The position numbers and the translations under genes were made by a program. This document shows, one piece after another, positions 15,434-21,642 of a stretch of DNA of 21,642 nt (positions are counted from its first letter, which is position 1; each line of letters begins with the position of its first letter). The notes under the pieces were generated by a model. That model did no database searches. It was not told where the DNA came from and was given only the letters and a program-made list of their open reading frames with translations. Source of the DNA: a bacterium (lineage in GTDB: Bacteria > Verrucomicrobiota > Kiritimatiellia > UBA8416 > CAMZLY01); NCBI GenBank assembly GCA_030632465.1, contig DAOVUR010000005.1:1-21642 (forward strand), read 5' to 3'.

Positions 15434-16054
15434 TTAACAATTTGGTGCAATATTAAGGATACATGTACCAAATGCGATTTCGGCAATAGCTTCCATAGCT
15501 TTTGCATTTTTAACTGAGATTATTGGATCCTCGCCCCACGTTATAGGACCATCGCCATGAATAAGTATGCCGGGAGTTTTCATTACTGTTTCGGCGGCAA
15601 CTGTCTTGATGATATCTTTTCCCGCCATTGTAGTATGGTGTTCATTATTTTCTTCAAGCTGATGTTTGGGTGTTACGGAGATTGTATCGGCAAAATAGTC
15701 ACAATGCATAGTGCCATAGATGGGTATCTCGCGATTTGCTTGAGCAAAGATAGTTGCATATACGCTGTGAGTATGTGTTACACCGCCGATTTCCGGGAAG
15801 TTTTTGTATAGCTCTATATGCGTAAAGGCATCACGTGAAGCCTCGTGTTTGCCCTGTATGACTTTGCCTGACATGTCAATAATAACGAGATCGTTAGGTG
15901 TTAAAGATTCGTAGCTTAGGTCGTCAGGAGTAATAGCAATTAGGTTACGTTTGCGGTCTATGCCGCTCACGCTTCCCCAACTTAATCTAATTAGGCCGGA
16001 ACGATAAAGTTCCTGGTTGGCCTCACTAACGGTTTTTCTTAAATTTTCAAGCAT
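15434..16054 (-). CDS. AraD-like class II aldolase family protein, altered active site
   Basis: Belongs to the class II aldolase/AraD family (zinc enzymes such as L-ribulose-5-phosphate 4-epimerase and fuculose-phosphate aldolase). The 206-residue product shows LSWGSVSGID (24-33), ITPDDLSYESLTPNDLVIID (41-60), GGVTHTHSVYATIF (90-103, zinc ligands H94 and H96), YGTMHCDYF (113-121, with the AraD catalytic Asp as D119) and ILIHGDGPITWG (163-174). In E. coli AraD the last segment carries the third zinc ligand His171; here that position is D168. The phosphate-binding K-P-S-G is T-P-D-D. The substrate may therefore differ, or activity may be lost. It follows pdxB by 88 bp in the same direction. Confidence 0.82.
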   Translation of the reverse strand: MLENLRKTVSEANQELYRSGLIRLSWGSVSGIDRKRNLIAITPDDLSYESLTPNDLVIIDMSGKVIQGKHEASRDAFTHIELYKNFPEIGGVTHTHSVYATIFAQANREIPIYGTMHCDYFADTISVTPKHQLEENNEHHTTMAGKDIIKTVAAETVMKTPGILIHGDGPITWGEDPIISVKNAKAMEAIAEIAFGTCILNIAPNC

Positions 16055-16142
16055 TTGTATAGTGTGGTTGGTATGGTTATAAATGTCAAGAAGAGAGGGG
16101 CAATAGCAGAAAGATGTAGTATAGCTATGAGCACTTGGGCTG

Positions 16143-17288
16143 TTATATCTTAAACCCTAGCTTGCTGATTTTATCTTTTAAGGTTTGTGACATGTTTTTG
16201 CCTGTGATGGTTGTGAATCGGAACTCGCGCCGCATGGGGTATGATTTACGTAGCTTGTCGAAGTGAGCTTTTCTGTCATCACCTATTTTTGATGAAATCT
16301 CACGTAGGTCGCTATCGTCAACTTTTATGTCATATATTTTACTGATAATCTCTTGTAGGACTTCTTCGTCTTGCCTGCCTTTTGCGTCAATAGATATTTC
16401 TGGCACAATGGCTTCTGGCATAAATGGCTCTGGATCCCAGTCGGAAGTTATGCCGAAGAATTCGCAAGCTTGTTCAAAAACCATAATAGTACCTTGAACT
16501 TTTCCTTCGTATGAATGACCAGCAATGTGTGGTGTGCCGATGTCGACTTTATCTAGCAGTTCCTGAATAAGATCAGGCTCTCCTTCCCACGTGTCCATAA
16601 TGCAGTAAGATACTTTTCCGCCGTCTATGGCGCTGATGAGGGCGGGGGTATCGACTACGGGTCCGCGGGCGGCATCGATAAAGATTAAGTCTTGTTTGCA
16701 TTGCGTAAAGAACTTACTGTCGGCAAGGTGATAGGTTGCATCTATGCCATCTTTGGTAAGAGGCACATGTACGGTTATGATATCTGACTCTTGCACTATT
16801 TTTTCAAGAGATACGAATTGTGAACTGTTTTCTGCACGCTCACGAGGTGGGTCGTTTTGTAGTACGCGCATGCCGAGTGCTTCGGCTTTTTTGACAACAC
16901 GTTTGCCAACATTGCCAATACCGATAACGCCAATTGTTTTACCTTCCAGTGTGAAGCTATGTTTACGGGCAAGGTGTAAAAGTCCGGCAACGAGATATTC
17001 TGAGACGCTGTTTGCGTTACAGCCGGGCGAGAAGCACCATTTTATATTGTTACTTTCCATGTAGTCGGTGTCCATGTGATCTATACCGATAGTGGCGGTG
17101 CCGACAAATTTAACTTTGCTACCTGCGAGTAGAGCTTCGTTTACTTTAGTTGTGGATCTGGTGGCGAATATATCAGCATCTTTTAGGTCATCTGCAGTTA
17201 TAGTGCGTCCTTCAAGAATAGTGGCTTCGCCAATGGTTGAAAATGCCTCTTTTACCAGCGGCATATTTGTTGAGCATATAATTTTCAT
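16143..17288 (-). CDS. pdxB: Erythronate-4-phosphate dehydrogenase
   Basis: Oxidises 4-phosphoerythronate in the DXP-dependent route to pyridoxal phosphate. The 381-residue product matches PdxB in length. Seen: VGTATIGIDHMD (62-73), FSPGCNANSVSEY (86-98), the NAD site TIGVIGIGNVGKR (118-130), NDPPRER, HVPLTKDG, AARGPVVDTPAL and the catalytic triad R208, E237 and H254, which fall at the same numbers as in E. coli PdxB. GTPHIAGHSYEGKVQGT (251-267) is a PdxB hallmark separating it from other 2-hydroxyacid dehydrogenases. The C-terminal dimerisation domain is present. AAGGA lies before the ATG, within the last codons of the upstream ABC gene (2-bp gap), so the two are coupled. Confidence 0.93.
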   Translation of the reverse strand: MKIICSTNMPLVKEAFSTIGEATILEGRTITADDLKDADIFATRSTTKVNEALLAGSKVKFVGTATIGIDHMDTDYMESNNIKWCFSPGCNANSVSEYLVAGLLHLARKHSFTLEGKTIGVIGIGNVGKRVVKKAEALGMRVLQNDPPRERAENSSQFVSLEKIVQESDIITVHVPLTKDGIDATYHLADSKFFTQCKQDLIFIDAARGPVVDTPALISAIDGGKVSYCIMDTWEGEPDLIQELLDKVDIGTPHIAGHSYEGKVQGTIMVFEQACEFFGITSDWDPEPFMPEAIVPEISIDAKGRQDEEVLQEIISKIYDIKVDDSDLREISSKIGDDRKAHFDKLRKSYPMRREFRFTTITGKNMSQTLKDKISKLGFKI

Positions 17289-17290
17289 AA

Positions 17291-19264
17291 TTATTCCTTT
17301 ATTTGCGATATTTTTATTTTAGTGAGGTCCCTGACCTCATTTCTGTTTAGTGGTGCTCCGGCATTTCGGCTCCGCTCAATGACCTCGTTTGTGTTTAGTG
17401 GTGCTTCGGCATTTCGGCTCCGCTCAATGGGCTCAGTTTTAGTTGGGGCGGTTTCTGATGTCTGTTCATGTAATAGTAGTGTGTATAGCTGGTGGTAATA
17501 GCCGCCATGAGCCATGAGTTCGTCGTGTGTGCCTTGATCTACTAGTTTACCATGCTTCATTACTAGGATACGATCTACGTGTCGGATAGTGGATAGTCTA
17601 TGTGCGATGATGATACTAGTACGGCTTTCTATTAGTTTGTTAAGTGCATCTTGAATCAGTATTTCGGTGGCTGTATCAACGCTGGCGGTTGCTTCATCGA
17701 GCACAAATAGCATGTCTGGTGATTGCGCTACGGTGCGTGCCATGACGAGTAGCTGTTTTTGTCCTAGCGATAGGCCGCCACCTCGCTCAGTTAGTATTTC
17801 ATCATATCCATTTGGTAGTGAGTTTATAAATCCGTGCGCATTGACCATCTTGGCGGCATTTTCTACTGCGGCTCTGTCTATCTCTGGGTTTAGCAGTGCG
17901 ATGTTTTCATATATGCTGCCAGCAAAAATAAATGGCTCTTGTAGTACGATGCCTATTCTGCGACGGAGGTCTTCTTTGTTAAAGTCGCGTACATCAATGC
18001 CGTCAACTTTTACGGTTCCGCGTTGCACATCATAAAAGCGCGTTAATAGACTGATGAGAGTGCTCTTGCCGGCACCAGTTGCACCGACGATGGCTATTGA
18101 TTCACTTGGCTTAACTGATAAGTTGAAGTCTTGTATGATCCAATGCTCATCTTCATAGGCGAACCAGACATGTTCGAAATCTATTGCGCCTTTGAGCATT
18201 GCAGGGTCAGAAGGATTGGTAGGGTTCTTTATGGTCTCTTCAGTATCTAGTAGTCCGAATATGCGTTCGGCAGAGGCCATGGCTTGTTGAAAGGTACTAG
18301 CTTTATCGGATAGGGATCCTAGTGGTCTAAAGAACTCACGAACATATGCTAGGTATGCGACTAAGACACCTATTGTCATATATGGTGATTTGTTGACGAG
18401 TAGTAGTCCGCCTATTGCGATGATTAAGATTGTTGTTGCACCTTGAAAGAATTCTAGTACTGGCCAGTATAAACTGAAGAATTTCACCTCTTTGTAGTGT
18501 GCGGTGCGTAGTTTTTTATCTAGCTCAAGGAAGTCAGCACGGGCAGTCTTTTCACGATTAAATAGTTGAATAGTGTTCATGCCGGTAATGTTCTCTTGCA
18601 GAAAGGAGTTGGTGTTAGATGTCTCAGTTCTTATGTCGCGATGTGCTTGTCTTAATTTGTGGTTTACTGCACCTAGTGCCAGTAGTAATGGAATCAAGAT
18701 TATGATTAATGATAGTGCCATTGGTGGGCTTAGGTAGATCATGAATCCGAGCACGCCTAGTAGCATGAAGAGATCTGAGACTGTGCCGACAACTCCTTCG
18801 GTAACAAATCGTTGTAATGCATCCACGTCAGAAGTTACTCTTGTCATTAGTCTGCCAACTGGATTGTTGTCGAAGAATGGTAGATCTAGGCGTAAGATCT
18901 TTTTAAAGACATCTGCTCGCATATCGAAGATGATTCGTTGGCCAACCCATTCGGTTAGTAAGCCTTGGCCGTAGCGACAGAGGAATCCGAATAGCGCTAT
19001 GGCGACATATAGAAGGCCGGTTTTTAGTAGTCCGCGGCTACGAGCACTCATTGTTTCGTGTAGGGCATCACCAACTAGGTATGAGTCGGTAGCGTGTTTG
19101 ATGAGAATCGGAAGTGTATTGACAGCAAATGCCATGATAAGAATAAGTATTAGGGAAATAGTGAGTAGCCCTATGTATGGTTTGGCGTATGCGAGCAGGC
19201 GCCAAGCGAAGGTACGGCTTTGCTTTATGGAAATCTTCTGTTGTTCGTTTGGTTCCGAGGTCAT
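17291..19264 (-). CDS. ABC exporter half-transporter, catalytic subunit
   Basis: Membrane-spanning and ATPase domains fused in an MsbA/MDR-type half-transporter of 657 residues. Six membrane segments lie in about 30-315. The ATPase has Walker A GATGAGKST (394-402), Q442, signature LSLGQ (498-502) instead of LSGGQ, Walker B with catalytic E524 (VLDEATASVD) and switch H555. With the partner encoded just upstream (ATGA overlap at 19261-19264) it should form a heterodimer. In that dimer this subunit gives the intact Walker site, and its altered signature would face the partner's altered Walker B. Residues 611-642 are two copies of a 16-residue unit encoded by a tandem DNA repeat; relatives normally end near residue 600. 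The exported substrate is unknown. Confidence 0.93.
   Translation of the reverse strand: MTSEPNEQQKISIKQSRTFAWRLLAYAKPYIGLLTISLILILIMAFAVNTLPILIKHATDSYLVGDALHETMSARSRGLLKTGLLYVAIALFGFLCRYGQGLLTEWVGQRIIFDMRADVFKKILRLDLPFFDNNPVGRLMTRVTSDVDALQRFVTEGVVGTVSDLFMLLGVLGFMIYLSPPMALSLIIILIPLLLALGAVNHKLRQAHRDIRTETSNTNSFLQENITGMNTIQLFNREKTARADFLELDKKLRTAHYKEVKFFSLYWPVLEFFQGATTILIIAIGGLLLVNKSPYMTIGVLVAYLAYVREFFRPLGSLSDKASTFQQAMASAERIFGLLDTEETIKNPTNPSDPAMLKGAIDFEHVWFAYEDEHWIIQDFNLSVKPSESIAIVGATGAGKSTLISLLTRFYDVQRGTVKVDGIDVRDFNKEDLRRRIGIVLQEPFIFAGSIYENIALLNPEIDRAAVENAAKMVNAHGFINSLPNGYDEILTERGGGLSLGQKQLLVMARTVAQSPDMLFVLDEATASVDTATEILIQDALNKLIESRTSIIIAHRLSTIRHVDRILVMKHGKLVDQGTHDELMAHGGYYHQLYTLLLHEQTSETAPTKTEPIERSRNAEAPLNTNEVIERSRNAGAPLNRNEVRDLTKIKISQIKE
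17333..17428 (-). repeat. Two tandem 48-bp repeats inside the ABC gene
   Basis: Units 17333-17380 and 17381-17428 differ at three of 48 positions. In the gene's frame each encodes 16 residues (611-626 and 627-642), of the form E-x-I-E-R-S-R-N-A-x-A-P-L-N-x-N. The core (minus strand) CATTGAGCGGAGCCGAAATG resembles a widely dispersed repeat I recall from many uncultured bacteria. Just downstream on the minus strand, GAGGTC and GACCTC (17324-17338) form a small inverted repeat. Confidence 0.85.
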
Positions 19265-21012
19265 TCGTTATCCTCCAGAGCCATTTTGATTTCTTGTAGC
19301 TGGTTCAGGTGTGCGTAGTAGCCATCTTGTTGAATAAGTTCATCATGAGTGCCGTATTGTGTGATTTTGCCATCTTCAACTGTTGCAATTATATCTGCAT
19401 ATCTTAATGTGGAAGCACGATGGCTGACGATTATGGTTGTACGGTTTTTTATGGCTGGTTGTAGTTTTGCCATAATGGATGATTCTGTCTGCGTATCTAC
19501 AGAGGCTAGTACATCATCAAGAACAAGGATGGAAGGGCGTCTTGCCAGGGCGCGGCTAATGGAGGTGCGTTGTCGCTGTCCGCCAGAGAGTGTGATGCCG
19601 CGTTCACCAAGTACTGTTTCGTACTGATTATGAAATTCTGTAACGTCATCGTGTAGGTGTGCAATATCGGCTGCCCAGAGTATGGTTTCTTCACTCTTAT
19701 CGTCTAGTCCGAAGGAGATGTTTTCCGCCAATGTACGTGAGAATAGTATCGGTTCCTGTGCTGCAAAACCGACATGAGAGCGTAGATGTTGTAGCGGAAG
19801 TTTTTGTAGTGGAATATTGTCAATTTCCACAGTGCCGCTTGTGGGGTCCATGATTCTGGCTACTAATGATGCGAGTAGTGTTTTGCCGCCACCTGTTGGG
19901 CCGGTAATGCCTATGGTTGTACCTGCAGGGATGGTTAGGTTAATATTGGAGAGTAGCGTCTGTTCCTTTATGGTGTAGGTGACATCAATAAAGTTTATCT
20001 CGCCGCGTAATGGTGGCGGGTTAGCTAGAACATCTGTAGCATCTTGCACTTCTGGGGTGGTGTTGAATATCTTGAGAATTCTTTCCCAGCTAACGCGGCC
20101 ACGTTGGATTAGAACGGCTACCCAGCTCATGGCTAGCATTGGCCACTGAATATACATCATATACTGAATAAACTGTACCAGCTTGCCTAGGGTTAGTTTG
20201 CCGGTAATCACTTGGCGCCCACCAATCACGAGAATAAGCATAATGCCTAAGCTGAACCAGAAGGCGAAGAGTGGCCACATCGGTTGTCGTGCGTAGCTAA
20301 CGCTCATATTTCGTTTGATGAGTTCTTTGTTCAATTTGCGGAATAGTCCGAATCTACGTTTTTCTATGGCAAAGCTTTTCACGCTGCGGATGCCGGCAAA
20401 GGTTTCCTGTGTAAAGCTGGATAGGTCAGAGGCTTTTTCCTGCACTTTTTCTTGTCGATGTTTTACGAGGCGAATAAATATGTAGAATGAAGCTAGCATA
20501 GCGGGGAATAGTATTGCCATAACAGCTGCGAGGGTAGGGCTAGTTATGTACATGCTGATTGAACCCATGATGATGATGGTGGTGGCGCGTATTCCTTGCA
20601 GGAGACCTTGGCCGATGAAGTCTTTGACAAGGGTTATGTCGGAAATCATACGTGTCATGAGGTCGCCAGTGCGTTCGCGCTGAAAGAAATCTTTTTCCAT
20701 ATATGTTAAATGACCGAAAAGGTCGCGTCGTAGATCAAAGGCAACATTCTCGCTTAAACGTAAAGGAAACCATCGCATGCCTAGTGAAAAGAGAAGTGAA
20801 GCCAGCACAATGCCCATATATGCAGCTGTATAGGAAAGAAGTTGGTTTTGTGAAAGGGAATCGTCGGTTAGGCCATCAATAGCATAGCGCATGATTACTG
20901 GAAGTAGTAGGTTGAGTCCTACTGCTATGAATACACAAAAGAGGGTTACTACAATATGTGGTTTATATGCAGTGACGTAATGTAGTAATGATGTTTTGCT
21001 GTTGCTCTTCAA
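19261..21012 (-). CDS. ABC exporter half-transporter, degenerate-site subunit
   Basis: First gene of the exporter pair, 583 residues. Membrane segments lie in about 20-300; the ATPase has Walker A GPTGGGKT (371-378), Q419, canonical signature LSGGQ (475-479), Walker B ending LVLDD (496-500) with Asp500 where the catalytic Glu is expected, and switch H531. An Asp at this place marks the degenerate ATP site of heterodimeric exporters such as TM287/288 and BmrCD. The start codon is TTG at 21012 with only a poor Shine-Dalgarno match, and no other good start lies nearby. The gene overlaps the next by four bases (ATGA). Substrate unknown; lipids, drugs or peptides are all possible for this family. 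Confidence 0.92.
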   Translation of the reverse strand: MKSNSKTSLLHYVTAYKPHIVVTLFCVFIAVGLNLLLPVIMRYAIDGLTDDSLSQNQLLSYTAAYMGIVLASLLFSLGMRWFPLRLSENVAFDLRRDLFGHLTYMEKDFFQRERTGDLMTRMISDITLVKDFIGQGLLQGIRATTIIIMGSISMYITSPTLAAVMAILFPAMLASFYIFIRLVKHRQEKVQEKASDLSSFTQETFAGIRSVKSFAIEKRRFGLFRKLNKELIKRNMSVSYARQPMWPLFAFWFSLGIMLILVIGGRQVITGKLTLGKLVQFIQYMMYIQWPMLAMSWVAVLIQRGRVSWERILKIFNTTPEVQDATDVLANPPPLRGEINFIDVTYTIKEQTLLSNINLTIPAGTTIGITGPTGGGKTLLASLVARIMDPTSGTVEIDNIPLQKLPLQHLRSHVGFAAQEPILFSRTLAENISFGLDDKSEETILWAADIAHLHDDVTEFHNQYETVLGERGITLSGGQRQRTSISRALARRPSILVLDDVLASVDTQTESSIMAKLQPAIKNRTTIIVSHRASTLRYADIIATVEDGKITQYGTHDELIQQDGYYAHLNQLQEIKMALEDNE

Positions 21013-21116
21013 GGTCTACTTTCTTTTGTTATGAAATCAAAGGTGTATAATAACCTGTATGAATTATTAAGAAAGCTAAAATCTAGAAAAGTGTTATATA
21101 GTTAAGTAGCCACAGC

Positions 21117-21158
21117 TCAGCATCCCTATGCTGATCAAACAGCTTCGGAGAGCTGTTT
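21117..21158. repeat. Two-hairpin element, copy a
   Basis: TCAGCAT (21117-21123) pairs with ATGCTGA (21128-21134) around CCCT; AAACAGCT (21137-21144) pairs with AGCTGTTT (21151-21158) around TCGGAG, followed by TTACTG. A third small stem, TACTG/CAGTA, follows at 21159-21174. Same arrangement as 13583-13628. It lies upstream of the ABC genes and downstream of the rhodanese gene. Confidence 0.7.
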
Positions 21159-21188
21159 TACTGTGCTCGCAGTAGCGGAAATGGTAAA

Positions 21189-21230
21189 TCAGTATTCCAA
21201 TGCTGATTACACAGCATTGGAATCTATTTT
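21189..21230. repeat. Two-hairpin element, copy c, with 12-bp stem
   Basis: TCAGTAT (21189-21195) and ATGCTGA (21200-21206) match the first hairpin of the other copies. The second hairpin is altered so that ATTCCAATGCTG (21194-21205) now pairs perfectly with 21212-21223 across a 6-base loop, followed by CTATTTT. It lies 17-24 bp beyond the rhodanese stop and could end that transcript, although the minus-strand side lacks a T run. Confidence 0.65.
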
Positions 21231-21246
21231 ATGAGGTATTGGTTGA

Positions 21247-21642
21247 TTACCCGCAACCGCCATCATCGACAAGAGGGGCAGCTTTTGGGCCTTCTTTATA
21301 TTGCAGCCATCCACCTTCAACCAAGCGGACATTAGTGAAACCAAGCAAACGTAGAGTGTCTGCGGCTAGAACACTTCTAGATCCTTTTTTGCAGTAGATA
21401 ACAATCGGATCGTTTTTGGTAGGCATTGGGCGATCTGTCTTTACTGTTGCCCATTTCTTTGCAATGGAAACCTGGAATGCGAACACGCCACGTGGTGAGA
21501 GAATTGCACCGTCAATATGCCCTGCCTTATACTTTTTTGGCTGGCGAATATCAAACAGATAGACATTCGGGGTATCAGCAAGATAGGCATCAAGATCGCC
21601 AACGGAAATAGAGCTGCAGCGTGGCTTGGCAGCCGCTACCAT
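21247..21642 (-). CDS. Rhodanese-like domain protein, possibly 5'-truncated
   Basis: Single rhodanese domain of 131 visible residues: VYLFDIRQPKKYKAGHIDGA (27-46) is the substrate-entry half, and VIYCKKGSRS (81-90) is the active-site loop with C84, the residue that would carry the persulfide. VEGGWLQYKEG is the usual end segment, and the tail ends DDGGCG. The first codon is an ATG exactly at the window edge, so the true start may lie outside; a signal peptide could precede residue 1. It may supply sulfur or detoxify thiols; the partner is unknown. The spacer to the ABC genes (21013-21246) holds the hairpin repeats. Confidence 0.85.
   Translation of the reverse strand: MVAAAKPRCSSISVGDLDAYLADTPNVYLFDIRQPKKYKAGHIDGAILSPRGVFAFQVSIAKKWATVKTDRPMPTKNDPIVIYCKKGSRSVLAADTLRLLGFTNVRLVEGGWLQYKEGPKAAPLVDDGGCG

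Noticed and set aside
17324..17431. Insertion-sequence remnant in the ABC gene tail
   Set aside because: No transposase or terminal repeats; the sequence is two 48-bp tandem units in frame.
21040..21175. Small RNA gene starting from the TATAAT at about 21045
   Set aside because: No convincing -35 element, and the hairpins are better explained as copies of the repeat also seen at 13583.

Overview
The window carries 21 protein genes in two blocks and no RNA gene, CRISPR array or transposase that I can see. The organism is a Gram-negative bacterium: there is a family 9 (heptosyltransferase-type) glycosyltransferase and there are exported proteins with signal peptides. The diverged ArgH, the Lys/Thr-motif protein beside thioredoxin and the intergenic repeats remind me of the PVC group (Kiritimatiellota or Lentisphaerota). 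That placement is from memory and is only moderately supported.

Layout. (1) 30-1350, minus strand: an exported coiled-coil protein and a NifU-type Fe-S scaffold domain, separated by a clear terminator hairpin. (2) 1502-13569, plus strand: mnmA; a 384-bp repeat mosaic; a MEMO-family gene; pyrH-frr; a cluster of a Lys/Thr-motif membrane protein, trxA, an FmdB zinc ribbon, a zinc-ribbon membrane protein and a peptidase-like exported protein; argH-uvrC; a second repeat-filled gap; and a family 9 glycosyltransferase. (3) 13662-21012, minus strand, probably one long transcription unit: two half-transporters of a heterodimeric ABC exporter (ATGA overlap), pdxB, an AraD-like class II aldolase, a DUF21/CBS membrane protein and a BI-1 family membrane protein. 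(4) A rhodanese gene on the minus strand runs to or off the right edge.

How the genes fit together. Most are housekeeping: tRNA thiolation (mnmA), translation recycling (frr), UMP phosphorylation (pyrH), arginine synthesis (argH), excision repair (uvrC), the DXP-dependent vitamin B6 route (pdxB) and redox control (trxA). NifU-like, MnmA, thioredoxin and rhodanese share a sulfur/thiol theme, but they are not one operon.

The less ordinary content is structural. Two intergenic gaps are mosaics of unrelated short repeats punctuated by one G-rich word (nine copies). Two different repeat families sit in frame inside genes: a palindrome at the N-terminus of the glycosyltransferase and two tandem 48-bp units at the C-terminus of an ABC subunit. 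A two-hairpin element occurs three times, once where the two large gene blocks converge and twice upstream of the ABC genes. UvrC lacks about 120 residues of its usual middle. The AraD-like protein has lost a metal ligand and phosphate-binding residues. The plus strand is G-rich over C whichever way genes point, which suggests that it is the leading strand. No clear, complete undescribed system is evident; the best candidates for new biology are the repeat elements and the five-gene cluster at 5345-9240.
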